64,000 nt of DNA from Chrysogorgia sp. JL179-B06 (GCA_035772405.1 JAYKKM010000341.1:910001-974000); one strand, 5' to 3'. Shown: positions 1 to 10,242, counted from the first letter of the stretch. Notes: generated by a model not told the origin, from the sequence alone. A program made the numbers and translations.

Positions 1-180
1 TATCCGCTCTACTTCGGTATTGAGCACTCTACTCATATGATTCTAAAATCGATACTTGTCTATATATATATATATATATATTTATTTATAATATATATAT
101 ATATTTATAATATATATATTTATATAAGTTGAGAAGACTATAATAACATTTGGCAGAGTGCTCAATGGATACCCAGAGCA
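1..180. repeat. (TA)n tract with PLE-head motif
   Basis: Interrupted TA repeat at about 60-126, preceded by a GCTCTAC...TATTGAGCACTCTAC motif. The same motif recurs at 1788-1818, 42180-42212, 42737-42768 and 43420-43446, in the last case just downstream of a PLE hammerhead. I infer that it is the start of a PLE body left behind by truncation. Confidence 0.5.
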
Positions 181-311
181 TAATTAAATGAAGATGAAAC
201 GACTCAACAAATTTGACTAGGCATATTTATTACTATTTAGTTTCGTACCACGAGATGTGGCACTCTTCAGATAAAAAAGCCTCGTTTCTATGTACTATTC
301 AACATGAGCGG

Positions 312-390
312 CCGTGTTGTATCGGATATACAAACCGGATATACAAACTCGAGCCGAAGGGCGAGAGTTTGTATATCCGATACAACACGG
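312..390. repeat. Perfect 24-bp inverted repeat (hairpin)
   Basis: Arms 312-335 and 367-390 are exact reverse complements around a 31-base loop; the loop itself holds a partial second copy of the arm. The core TATCGGATATACAAA occurs again as a single copy near 1302-1316, so the two sites bracket the Crypton-like ORF at 743-1162. They may be ends of one element; this is inference. Confidence 0.75.
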
Positions 391-742
391 ACGCGAATGT
401 TGTAAATGGCTTGTGAAATTCATGTCGAAGTGTTTAATTTAGCTATGAGGTTTCATATATATTTTTGAAAGAGTTTTAAAGTTTTTGTCAAAGTTGCTGG
501 AATAATCTTATATGTCTGTTGCATCCCAAAATTATTTGGCGCTGTTTAGTGATTAATATTCGAGTAGTCTATTATAGTTGTTGTGCCGAATAGCTTTTAA
601 GTATTGTATTGAGAGTATGCTCAAGGGACAAAATGCATTGTTTGTGTGGCTATATGATTATGAAAATCAGTGTATTCAAAATCTCGTGCATTGCTCGCCT
701 TGGACATTGAAAGTTGTCGTCAGTCGAACACAGGATTTCTAA

Positions 743-1162
743 ATGGCAGATCATGCCCGTTTTCGAGAGCCTAAAAGTGTGGAAGAAGAGACTTCATGGC
801 TAGAAGAAACAGTACCCAAAAACACACGGTACAATACAAAATGGGCTGTGAAGATATTCGAAGAATGGCAAAAGCATCGTCCGAATAAAATAGCAGAAAA
901 TGAGTCATTTGAGTTCGAATGCAACAGGCTAGAAAGTCTCCAAGACTTAACGGCGGTGAATTTTCACGAAATGTCAGCTGGCCCAGCTGAATCGCTTAAC
1001 ATGTGGCTGACAAAGTTTGTTGGCGAGGTCGTGAATCGTAAGAAGCATCCCCCGAGAACGCTTTACATGATTATTTGCGGTATCAATCGACATATACAAA
1101 ATATTAATGGAGAAGACAGCATCAATCTCGATAAAAGATTGATACAGATCTGTATGAAATGA
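743..1162 (+). CDS. Crypton/ZMYM-QRICH1-like N-terminal domain, truncated
   Basis: An ORF of 139 residues. Its order NTRYNTKWAVKIFEEW, then MSAGPAESLNMWLTKFVGEV, then PRTLYMIICGINRHI resembles the helical N-terminal region that precedes the DUF3504/tyrosine-recombinase-like domain in ZMYM2/3/4, QRICH1 and KCTD1-type proteins, a group derived from Crypton transposons. The family protein continues for several hundred residues; here the frame stops 20 residues after the IICGINRHI motif, at a junction with a 28-bp inverted repeat (1170-1229). No catalytic Arg/Tyr segment is present, so it cannot be a complete recombinase. The ATG at 743 is the first in frame. It could be the first exon of a spliced gene or a 3'-broken transposon relic; the palindrome at the break favours the relic. 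Confidence 0.6.
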   Translation: MADHARFREPKSVEEETSWLEETVPKNTRYNTKWAVKIFEEWQKHRPNKIAENESFEFECNRLESLQDLTAVNFHEMSAGPAESLNMWLTKFVGEVVNRKKHPPRTLYMIICGINRHIQNINGEDSINLDKRLIQICMK

Positions 1163-1169
1163 AAAAGAT

Positions 1170-1229
1170 CTGTATCATTTTATACAGAATACTAATACCC
1201 CTATTAGTATTCTGTACCAAATGATACAG
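1170..1229. repeat. 28-bp inverted repeat at the break of the Crypton-like ORF
   Basis: Arms 1170-1197 and 1202-1229 match at 26 of 28 positions with a 4-base loop. It starts 8 bases after the stop codon of the ORF and looks like an insertion or template-switch scar. Confidence 0.75.
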
Positions 1230-1444
1230 AATATTAATTTATACCCCGTAATTTCCCTGCTGAATATCAAAGCCCCCCAGCTTTCAGACTGTAGATGTAG
1301 TATCGGATATACAAATGTTATCACGTGTCATATAGCAGGAGTTTTGATTGCTCATTTTCCTAATGAATAATTAATGATTCACAAATATATATATATATAT
1401 ATATATATAAATTGTAGATAAATCAAAGACAAGACATCACTTTG

Positions 1445-1484
1445 CTGTTACAACGAGTTTCACGCTTACGCGATCGTCAGACAG
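1445..1484 (-). ncRNA. Hammerhead ribozyme candidate (PLE type)
   Basis: On the minus strand the order is stem I strand CUGU, core CUGACGA, stem II with a GUAA loop closed by CGC/GCG, GAAA, a short stem III (AC/GU), then GUA before the stem I partner ACAG. The predicted cut is after GUA. Stem III is weaker than in the copies at 43345 and 45727, which read ACUCGAGU. A (TA)n tract starts 10 bases beyond. Confidence 0.6.
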
Positions 1485-1487
1485 ATT

Positions 1488-1545
<58 letters not shown>

Positions 1546-1589
1546 AGAACAAAATAGACGAACTTTGGTTACTTCATTTAAACTTTATT

Positions 1590-1647
1590 TCACTACAGAT
1601 CTGTTTCGTATGGAAAGCTATATTAGCTTACCACACTCATCAGGTGA
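1590..1647 (-). ncRNA. Hammerhead ribozyme, left arm of palindrome
   Basis: This is the mirror image of the unit at 1676-1733: core CUGAUGA (complement of 1637-1643), a long stem II capped by its own hairpin, GAAA, and the palindromic stem III ACAGAUCUGU followed by A at the predicted cleavage site. Confidence 0.65.
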
Positions 1648-1675
1648 GTATTGCGATACTCACCAGTCGCAATAC

Positions 1676-1733
1676 TCACCTGATGAGTGTGGTAAGCTAA
1701 TATAGCTTTCCATACGAAACAGATCTGTAGTGA
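1676..1733 (+). ncRNA. Hammerhead ribozyme, right arm of palindrome
   Basis: Stem I is UCAC (1676-1679) with GUGA (1730-1733). Core CUGAUGA lies at 1680-1686. Stem II is GUGUGG/CCAUAC, extended by an AAGCUA/UAGCUU hairpin. GAAA lies at 1716-1719. Stem III is the self-complementary ACAGAUCUGU, with A1729 as H17. All conserved core bases are present. A self-complementary stem III favours dimer formation, as described for PLE hammerheads. Confidence 0.7.
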
Positions 1734-1840
1734 AATAAAGTTTAAATGAAGTAACCACAAAGTTCGTCTATTTTGTTCTTACTATTCTGCTCTACTTATA
1801 GGTATTGAGCACTCTACCTGATATGATTTTGAACCTGACA

Positions 1841-1844
1841 CTTA

Positions 1845-1932
<88 letters not shown>
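1841..1932. repeat. (TA)n microsatellite
   Basis: Near-perfect TA repeat directly after a GCTCTAC...GAGCACTCTAC PLE-head motif. Confidence 0.95.
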
Positions 1933-1933
<1 letters not shown>

Positions 1934-1938
1934 GTAAA

Positions 1939-2210
1939 ATGAATAGTAGGTTATATATAACAAACATGGAACAAATAACAAACGGAGCCGAAACCTATAG
2001 ACTCGGTCTACTATTGGTAGCCCGAGTAATAATCAAACTTTCTCTGATTAGTAATTCAAACGTTGCATTACACGAAGAAAGAACAGAAAAGTCATCAAAA
2101 GAAATGGGGTGGCAAGTTTCGTTAGAGTGACATCGTGTGTTTGAAAGTGAAGGCTGAGACAGTAAGGCATTTTTATACTGAAGAATTTCCGAATTTAAAT
2201 AAGTATTTGT
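1939..2210 (+). other. Unassigned sequence with a short ORF
   Basis: A 63-codon frame (1939-2130) starts at the edge of the TA repeat. I do not recognise it. It may be the 5' part of a PLE body, given the preceding head motif. Confidence 0.2.
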
Positions 2211-2214
2211 CTCT

Positions 2215-2290
2215 GTGTGGGTGTGTGTGTTTGTGTGTGTCCGTGTGTGTGTGTGTGCGTGTATGTGTGTGTGTCTATCTGTCTGTCAGT
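2215..2290. repeat. Imperfect (GT)n / GTCT microsatellite
   Basis: Runs of GT interrupted by single substitutions, ending in CTATCTGTCTGTC. Confidence 0.9.
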
Positions 2291-3018
2291 CTACGGGTTG
2301 ATGATCGAGGGTCAATAAAGAACAACAACGCTATATTTTGATTTTTTTTTATTTTTAAATGCTGAAAAAGTAGAATTATTACATCGGTATGGTGAATCCG
2401 GCTACGTTCATGAATTTTGGGTTATTCCTATTTAATTTAAAAAGCAATTGCTACAACACGGTTTGTCGACATCATATTTTCTATTCTCGTTTCTTGTACA
2501 GGATCAGACGTTTATCCATGGTATGGGTGTTTACGACACTGGAAAGAAAAATAATTATTTGAATTCGTGTTTGATGATTAAATTCCACGTTTCATCAAAT
2601 GGTTATTGAGATTTAGCCGTAAAGCCTTGATTAGACGAGGATAAGTGTCTATGAGAATTGATAGAAGAGTTGTATGAGAGTTTCCTATGTTTTCTACATA
2701 ATGCGTAACTATATATTGGACTAAATGCTTAAAGCGTAGTCCCCCCCCCTTGTAACTCGTGTTCATTAAATGTACCATTAAGATTAATGACATTCTTGCA
2801 ATTACCTTCGTGTTATTTACATTTTCAAAATCGTTGCTATGGTAACAATGGTTATAACATTTTTTGGTATTTTTCATCAACTTCACTTTTTACTCAAAAA
2901 TAAATGTAGGGTTGGTTGTTAAGATGGTTTTGTCAATATCACCAAATTTAATGTAAAAGCTTCATCTTCAAGTTCGCTACTTTTCAAAACAATTTACCGA
3001 AGGAAATTATTTTCGGGC
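2291..3018. other. Intergenic, no recognised gene
   Basis: AT-rich sequence without convincing coding potential; a 102-codon minus-strand frame at 2578-2886 shows no recognisable motif. It lies downstream of the minus-strand gene ending at 3235. Confidence 0.4.
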
Positions 3019-3024
3019 TTTATT
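3019..3024 (-). terminator. Polyadenylation signal of the secreted-protein gene
   Basis: AATAAA on the minus strand, about 210 bases after the stop codon at 3235-3237. This supports that exon being the last. Confidence 0.5.
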
Positions 3025-3074
3025 TATGCATGCTGACGTCATAAAATGTCCCGATTATCAGTAAATTTCTCGCA

Positions 3075-3205
3075 AGGAGAGATAAAGAACCATCTTATCT
3101 CTCCTTGCTCCTGGTCAAACAAGTACGAGAGTCGATTAGAGTGGGTAGTAAAGAGTCTGTATGAGAGTTATTTTAACTCTCCTCGCTCCTGGCCTGTTGT
3201 TAACG
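3075..3205. repeat. Dispersed GAGAGTT...CTCCTTGCTCCTG repeat
   Basis: Two to three degenerate units carrying GAGAGTC/GAGAGTT and CTC(CT)(TC)GCTCCTG. Related units lie at 18225-18385 and 18910-18950. A short inverted pair (GAGAGATAA / TTATCTCTC) lies at about 3079-3104, in the inferred 3' UTR of the minus-strand gene. Confidence 0.5.
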
Positions 3206-3234
3206 GATGACTGGGAGATGATCCTATGATCTCT

Positions 3235-3617
3235 CTAATAAACAATTGTTTCTGCGCAACTAAATTTCAGTCTTACCTTTTTAAGTCCGCATCGAATTTT
3301 GCAAATACGTCCACATTTTTTTCGCTTGATGATGCATTTTCGCGGGCAGTACACCACCACATTCTTGCACACCTTCACGGTGTAGTATTTCCAGAATGTT
3401 ACGTATTTAGTAACGTATTGGTATCCCACTTTGACCTTGATGGGTCGTTTCGCAATCCTGGATTTTTTGACGATACGGCATACGGGTCTTTTACCACAGA
3501 CACGACGTGGGCGACAGATGCGTCGGGCGCAGAACTTGATCCTGCATGCAATACGTCTACACCCGCAGGCGATGCACCACAGCCCTTTCTTGCGAGAACG
3601 CCTGCATTTATAAAGAC
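3235..3617 (-). CDS. Exon 4: Cys-rich basic domain and stop
   Basis: Acceptor TTCTACAG, then 126 codons and stop TAG at 3237-3235. An internal GTAAGA at 3276-3271 is a possible donor that would remove the last 13 codons, but no downstream exon was found and AATAAA follows. Cysteines are spaced mostly by 2 to 5 residues, with basic residues between them. The plus-strand 153-codon frame over the same bases is its shadow. Confidence 0.65.
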
Positions 3618-3876
3618 CTGTAGAATAGACAGCAAGATATTTAACACTTTATATTATGAGCTAGAAATTATGAGCTCAATTACTTAGTGAAACAGTTTAA
3701 GTTGGTATTGTTCACGCATACTATATTATACTTTGTCGAAAGAGACTTCACTGAGAAACTTGAGAGACTTTACTGTGATCACAAGATCACGATAAGATTG
3801 CAAGATAATTTTACTGAGATCGCAAGATCATTATGAGATCGTAAGAGACTTTACTGAGATAATAATAATAATAATA

Positions 3877-3931
<55 letters not shown>

Positions 3932-4372
3932 TATTATTATTATTATTATTATTAATATAAAAATAAAAAATAAAAAAAGTCAAAGTCAAAGTGAACAATT
4001 CAGATCAGTTAAATTTGTAAACCTATCGATCAGCTCCCTTGGTGTCTTTGCAGCAGAATGTTCTACATTCATAAAAATGCTGAATGATCTTAGTCTTGAC
4101 AAGACTCACCAATAATATTGTATATTAAGAGAATGACGACGATCGCAATCAGAACCTCCTATTACATATTCTGTTGCCGAAACAAGGAATGGACAAATCC
4201 CGAACTGCTAACTTTTTAAAATTATTGTGCTATATATTTGTTTTATGTTGTTATATATAGTTATTAGTTATATATTGTTAGTGTTGATTCAAGTAGCCCA
4301 TTGTAAGTTACCTTAAATTATAAGCAAGATTTACAGTTGTATATTATCTAAAAAGACATTTAATAAAGTTTC

Positions 4373-4467
<95 letters not shown>

Positions 4468-4826
4468 TTGAATAGGAAGCCCATGTCACCGAAGTGTTTT
4501 TAATGGAGCCCTGTGAAAATCACAAGATCATAAGCGTTACTGAGATCAGGTTATCAAAATGCACAGGAGATAAACAATCAGACCTGTATATGACATCTGA
4601 TGTATACACCAACCTTTAATAGTTTTCGATATGTATTTCTAAACTGCCTAAGGAGCACAACAGTTTAATATAAAACGAAGAGTTAAATGAATAACGATAT
4701 TAAATCTTAGCCCTAGTAATTTGGACATTCAAGTCTGGGGTCTCACCGCAAGAGTGATAAACTGTAATAATCGAGCGTTTATAAAAACACGAGCCTCTGG
4801 CTCGGACGGAAAGGGCAGACTTAAAG

Positions 4827-4861
<35 letters not shown>

Positions 4862-7386
4862 GTCGACAAGCAAGTAATCAGTGACCGCATTTTAAGGGGG
4901 GTGCGGGGTCCCTCCCCTGGAAAATTTTGAAATCTAGAAGCTCGGAAAGACAATTTGCAGCATTTTGAGCAAACTTTTTAATCTAATTCTACAGCAAGCA
5001 TAGTTCAAATGAATCCAGGTTACGCCATTTTTTGCGCCTAGTACTGACAGAACCAATCTAACCCTCGTGTGGCAAGGGTTTTGGGGTTGATTAACACTTC
5101 AGGCTATTCAGGCTACACCCGTTTGTAAAATCTCGTGTAGATGAAGCCCGTAGGTAGATTACTTTAAGTAGCTTCTCTCCTAGCCTCGACATTAAATTTA
5201 GCAACGCTTGTCCTGATTTGTTGTGGGTCTCAGCCTCCCCATTTAAAATTTGGGGGCCCCCCGGTTCCTACGCCTATGACTGATACTGATGTAGCTGTTA
5301 TTGGTCACCACTCCGCCTGGAATCTCTCCCAAAAATGAACTTAGAACTGGAAAATTTAGACCATCACTCAAACTAGTAAATTAGAAAATGTTGTAACATG
5401 CATTTTTTGTGCCCTCTTGACTTAATGGACATCGGCAACAAAAAATAAGTACTTTTTATATCGCAGTATATGACTTAGCTATGACTTAGCTATGACTTAG
5501 CTATGACTTAACTATGACTTAACTATGACTTAACTATGAAAATGCTCGCAACACATTTGAAAAGTTGAATAAACCATTTAAAGTGTACTACGATCAAATT
5601 TTTACCTATCGATATTTTTAGGTATTTATAAAGCAGAGCTGCTAAATATTACTCGGTCGAAACCGTTTTGGGATTCGACGATGGCAAGTATTATTTGTCT
5701 GACTCCGAATCTCGAGTTGTTATGTCCGCCATTAATCGTGTATGTTCCTGACCAGCGTAATGAAGTGACGTCAGATTCTCAACGCGAAGACTCCACATGG
5801 CTAATTCTTCAAGTAAATCAAGGTCGTTTTTTTCAAATTCTTCGTCTGAAAGGCTGAGCATTTCATCTACTTCTCGAAGAAAACAAGTAACCTCGACTGA
5901 AATTCAGGCGTAGCATTGAGAATCTGACGTCACAAACAATATTACCTTTTGAAATTGCGGGCTCACTTGGAACACGTTTTTACTAATGGTGGCCAAAATA
6001 ACAGTGATTTCAGAGCTCAAAATACTTACTTCAAAATACCATTTTTTAGTTTTTTTTTACATCGATGATCACTTTCGACATTGAAATACTATTCTATGCT
6101 GAAGAAAATCTAAAAGACGGGGGGTGAATTTTCATCGTAGTGCCACTTTAAAACGCCGCCATTTTGAATATGACCGTGACCTCATGTGATGGGAACTGTT
6201 GTACTTTGTACTTTTGTGCTACTTATCGTGGGGCTATGTATTGCCCAGTTTATGTTGTAATAGCAATTACTAAAATAACGTTGAGAAGAAGCTTAATTTC
6301 TTTGCATTTCTGCCAACACTGACCGCACTTTACCCAGCACATGACGTCACAGGTCATGTGACATACAATCCTAATTCACCTTTAATACGTGTATATGAGC
6401 ATTTTTATAACCTCAAACAACGATATTCCGGTTATTTTATTTATATTTTAAGATATATATTACTTATTTTTTATTGCCAATATCCTTTAAGCCAAACAAG
6501 AACATCGCAAGAATGCAATGTATGGTTGAGATGCAATCATGGATGCATGTTGACTTTTATACGTTTTATTCTCTGACTAAGGGCCTTCTCTCGAAAGGTT
6601 CGATCTTCTACACACTGTTTTGGTAGTACAGCAACCTTTTAGAGTATTTATCCATCATTTGGATGTTGAATTGTGTTTTCTCCTCGTATAACATTATATT
6701 TTAGATTTTTTTATTAGTTTAATGTAAATAATATAACCTACTTCTTTTCTCTTCGTCTTCATCTTCAACCTCTTCTTCTTCATCTGTAAGGATAAAAAAC
6801 TACAAGATTATTTCTTCCGATTCAGTCAATCGCAAATCATTAATAAATTATGCGAAAACACAAAGGAAAATCATGCATAACCGAGACTTGATATATGTGA
6901 TCAAACACTTGCATAAATGAAGTCGATTTTTACCGCACATTTCTCTTACATGCCTTTTGAGAAGCTAAATCAGGCACTCAAAAGTCGTTTGTTTTGGTTT
7001 ACAAACGCGGTTATCGCCTGTAATTTTCTAACACATATCTCGGTGTTTGATATCAGATCAAGCACTTCTCGTCAATAATATATTATTCATAAAACAATCT
7101 GCTTGATTCACTGCAGCAAACATGTTGAGCAAGTAAGATTGAGCAAGTAAAATTGAGCAAGTAAAATTATAAAAACATTGATGTTGCTAAGTTCAGTTTA
7201 AAAGAACTGAATACATTTTCAGGTAAATGAGATGTAGAGAGAGCTTTACTAAAAGTAAGAAATATACTTATAGTTATAAGTAACGCAAGTTTATCGAATT
7301 AATAGCTAGAACTGCTATAAAGTTCTCATGTTATAGGTAAATTAGAAGTATATAGAGAACTTTAAAAATGCTAAGTAAATAGACAT

Positions 7387-7471
<85 letters not shown>

Positions 7472-10143
7472 TGATATCGCGATAGATGTTTATCGCGATC
7501 GCAATCCTATGGTTTACATGGACAGCTATCCCAATTCGGATCGTTCTCGAAAGCCCGAGTTGCTGCCCTCATGTTCGGGAAGTACTGCAGGACGATGGCC
7601 TCTCTGACGGTGCAGGCTACAAATAAAATTGCGGAGCATGTTTGGCAATTCTTCCAACTATTTAAAGTGAATAACAATGGTTGGAGAACATTGCGACGTT
7701 TAGAGCACGAAAGAATCGTGCATTGCAGGAGACGATTTTGTTCATGTTTGGAAACCTCCAGTTTATTCGGATCCAGTTTATTCGATCGCACGCGTGTTTA
7801 TTCAGATCGCAATCCTAAAACTGTTTACATGGCTATTTTCGATCGCGAGAGCCCGCCGATCGCGATCGCAAACCGCACCTCAAGAACTGCATGGATTAAA
7901 TTTATCACGATCACGATGGAGTGATTACACGACAAAAATTATCGTGATTGCAATAGCGATATAGCTCTCGATCGCGATCGCAATCCCGATAATTTGGAAT
8001 TAGATGAAGAAAACTTTACTAAAACATACATAAAAATACAAAGTAAATAGAAATAATGAATCTTAGATGCAAAGAAGGATTACCGCTGTGAAACGCTTTC
8101 AATTGATTTTTCAATTTTTGATTTTTCAATTACTATTTGTATATATTTTTTACTTTTATTGAGGTTCTCCACATCTGTTGTGGTCTAGTGGTTACCACAC
8201 ATATCTATATCTGTTCAATCTTTGATCGGACCACCACTGAGGGTCATAAAATAATTGAGGAGAAGGTGTGCCTTTGCGACAACACTGCAAATTTTTCCGA
8301 AAACACTTTCGGTCTTCTCGGAAAACGACCTTAAATCGAAGGCCCTCGGAATCCTTAGTCATGAGTTTGCTTTCACCTAAGAGTGATAAACTGTATAGTT
8401 GAACGCTTAAAACGTGAGCAGAGTAAAATAGGGCAACCTTATCCTGCGTGATAGACTCTAAACAAATCATACTCATTACTTAAATATTGTTGATAATCAT
8501 GAACGTAGATGAGTATCTTAAGAACTTCAAGAATACTCGACTTACTCGTATATCTTCAAACATATTCCTCTCCGTGTTATAAAATTGTACATATTTCGTT
8601 TATGAAATAATTGGTAGACTAGACTTCAAAGGGATCGTCCGACTGTTTGAGCGAATAGACGTCAAAAATATATACTCAAGATAAAAGTAACTTTTATCAT
8701 TTATTTGAAGTTGGTAATGGCAACCAAAATCATAATTTCAAATTTTTGACTTTCTGATTAACAAACAGGCTTACGAAGGCAATCCAAGTAAACAAAAGAC
8801 AATGGTGTTATCAGCCATCTTGTTGTAATATTTTGACTAATTTAGAATTAGCTGGAAAGTTGATGACGTCACAAGCTGGGTAAACCTAATGAAACTGGTA
8901 AATATGTAGCTTCTTGAAAAATAGATTTGATTGGACGTTTTCCAGCCTTTTTATCCAATCGGACACAAGAACCTATAGTAAACACGCCCACTGGTTAGGA
9001 TCTTGTTACATAATGGTTAGTAATCAACAGCCAAGAAAAAATTAGCTTCTACCAGTTACGTGATGACTCGATGAAACTACTCTGTGGGTATTTTAGATCC
9101 GATAAAACACATATCATTTCATACGTTCATTGGTGAAGTAATTTTGAAAATCAATCTAAGCTGTATAAAAACCAAGCGAGTAATTTATCGAGAAAGTGTT
9201 CCTTTATCACATACAAAGATACTCATTAAACATGGTTTTATTTTATTTTTTCTTCACTGAATTATTGACTACCATGCATGTTTAAAACCTTAATGTCTAA
9301 TAATAAAAATACACGTACCTTCACTTTCTTCTTCTTCTTCTTCATCATTTTCTTCTTCATCACTTTCTTCTTCATCGCTTTCCTCCTGTTCGGTTTCCTC
9401 GTCTTCTTCCGTCGCCTCGTCGGACTCTTCCGGAGCTTTCTCATCGGCGTCTACAGCAGCTTCGGGCTGGTCGTCGATTTTGGGAGCTTCGATATTTGAG
9501 TTTTCCTCTTCTGCCTTCACGGCTTTTGATGGAGCAGAAAAAATGTATTATTTCATTGTTCTTGGATATTTTACTTACAGTATAGTATATTGTCGATACA
9601 TATATATAGACGATCGTCAAGCTCAATTCCTCAGAAAAGAGTCCCGGGCAGGGATCGATAGTTTTACTGGTTGGTTATAATCTTTGTTGAGTTCCATTAA
9701 GTTATCACTTTGGAGAACTGTGTAATGATTGCAAACATGATTTTATAAGATATAAGTTATAATATACAAATTACATTGAAAAACTCTTAAAATGTATAGA
9801 TTGTACTGTTGACATAAGATTAGCAGAAAACTATGTTGAGTTAAATAAAATAAACTTTGGACTAGAAATGTTCACTCTTTGAAAACTTAGAGCATATGAT
9901 TTTATAAAATATAAGTTATAGAGTTATGCAAAATACATTGAAAACCTTAAAATGCACTAGACTAGTACTACTGCACTAGAAGTTATGTGATTTTCAAAGG
10001 TATAAAATGCAGTGAACGTGCTCGTTAAAAGACAAAATCATACATTGAAATTATTTGTATATAATATATATATACCGTATAAACTTACCAAAGATGCAAG
10101 CCGAAGCCAAGAATAGGAAGCAAAGTATCGCGAAGGTCTTCAT
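3235..10143 (-). CDS. Secreted acidic/Cys-rich cationic precursor protein (4 exons)
   Basis: Exons are 10143-10089, 9522-9319, 6783-6742 and 3617-3235. All three introns are GT-AG and phase 1, and the frame is open throughout (684 nt, 227 residues). Residues 1-22 form a signal peptide with a hydrophobic core ending in AVKA. Residues 23-98 are dominated by Glu and Asp. Lys-Arg at 99-100 is a possible prohormone-type cleavage site. Residues 101-227 are very rich in Arg/Lys with 16 Cys: nine in the first ~45 residues, a Cys-free Lys/Tyr/Val stretch, then six more, and one near the end. A TATA box lies 93 bases upstream and AATAAA follows. I do not recognise the family. An anionic propeptide joined to a cationic Cys-rich domain is the layout of many host-defence peptide precursors; an extracellular-matrix or mineralisation role is also possible. 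Function is inferred from composition only. Confidence 0.7.
3845..3962. repeat. (AAT/ATT)n microsatellite in intron 3
   Basis: AAT units switch to ATT units, making a near-palindromic trinucleotide tract. Confidence 0.9.
4372..4466. repeat. (TTA)n microsatellite in intron 3
   Basis: About 30 uninterrupted TTA units. Confidence 0.95.
4829..4857. repeat. Poly-G tract (29 G)
   Basis: Uninterrupted G run inside intron 3. The downstream stretch to about 5278 ends in GGTTCCTACGCCTATG, a terminus resembling hAT MITE ends (CATAGGCGTAGGAACC); no clear left partner was found. Confidence 0.7.
5469..5538. repeat. 11-bp tandem repeat (TATGACTTAGC/AAC)
   Basis: About six units; the first three carry AGC and the later ones AAC at the end of the unit, showing stepwise amplification. 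Confidence 0.9.
5582..6147. mobile_element. TTAA-flanked MITE (AGTG...CACT termini)
   Basis: Flanked by TTAA at 5578-5581 and 6148-6151. The termini AGTGTACTACGAT and ATCGTAGTGCCACT are inverted partners. Another copy in reverse orientation starts at 63086. It lies in intron 3 of the secreted-protein gene. TTAA target sites are used by piggyBac and Kolobok superfamilies. Confidence 0.7.
6148..6741. other. Remainder of intron 3, nothing recognised
   Basis: AT-rich sequence with no repeat or coding motif that I can name. Confidence 0.4.
6742..6783 (-). CDS. Exon 3: 42-nt micro-exon ending in Lys-Arg
   Basis: Acceptor TTATCCTTACAG, 13 further codons of Glu/Asp with one Val pair, then AAA AGA and donor GTAGGT. 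Its phase fits both neighbours, so the dibasic site is placed exactly between the acidic and basic domains. Confidence 0.65.
7388..7469. repeat. (TA)n microsatellite in intron 2
   Basis: Perfect TA run. Confidence 0.95.
7470..8000. mobile_element. GCGATCGC-rich non-autonomous element, Harbinger-like
   Basis: Many copies of ATCGCGATCGCAATCC in both orientations at its two ends, plus a repeated GTTTACATGG motif at about 7512 and 7822. The 94-codon minus frame (7507-7791) shows no catalytic motif. Similar short-sequence-rich elements with TTTACAC-type ends occur among PIF/Harbinger-like MITEs; the assignment is weak. Confidence 0.35.
8170..8440 (+). repeat. tRNA-like box A plus tail: possible SINE
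   Basis: TGGTCTAGTGG resembles a pol III A box and TGTTCAATC a degenerate B box about 40 bases later. The downstream AAGAGTGATAAACTGTA...GCTTAAAACGTGAGC is shared with 4753-4795 (AAGAGTGATAAACTGTA), so the tail is dispersed. Confidence 0.35.
8441..9318. other. Remainder of intron 2, nothing recognised
   Basis: AT-rich sequence without recognisable elements. Confidence 0.4.
9319..9522 (-). CDS. Exon 2: acidic propeptide region
   Basis: The acceptor is AAAAG at 9523-9524; an alternative AG twelve bases further in keeps the same frame. It encodes about 67 residues, mostly Glu, Asp and Ser, with EEESDEEE-type repeats. The donor GTACGT starts at 9318. The repetitive GAA/GAT codons suggest length polymorphism. 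Confidence 0.75.
10089..10143 (-). CDS. Exon 1: signal peptide
   Basis: ATG at 10143 followed by 17 mostly hydrophobic codons (MKTFAILCFLFLASACIF), then donor GTAAGT starting at 10088. It ends in phase 1. Confidence 0.75.
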
Positions 10144-10235
10144 ATTCTTCTTCTTAGTCCTTTTCAACGAATTAAGTGATTATTGAACGACAACTGAATG
10201 AAACTAATGATGACTGAGTGAGAAAACACCAGCTC

Positions 10236-10242
10236 TTTTATA
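10236..10242 (-). promoter_or_regulatory. TATA box of the secreted-protein gene
   Basis: TATAAAA on the minus strand, 93-99 bases upstream of the ATG at 10143, predicting a start near 10205-10210 and a 5' UTR of about 65 bases. Confidence 0.6.

Larger units (their letters stand above)
1541..1783. repeat. 117-bp palindrome made of two head-to-head hammerhead units
   Basis: Arms of about 116 bp (1541-1656 and 1667-1783) are nearly perfect reverse complements with a 10-base centre; one short indel is visible near 1568/1755. Each arm carries one full hammerhead. (TA)n tracts abut or closely flank both sides. Confidence 0.85.

Noticed and set aside
3226..3687. 153-codon plus-strand frame
   Set aside because: It is antisense to the Cys-rich exon, which has splice sites, phase agreement and composition in its favour.
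9278..9499. Phe-rich plus-strand and Lys-rich minus-strand frames
   Set aside because: They are shadows of the acidic exon 9522-9319 in other frames.
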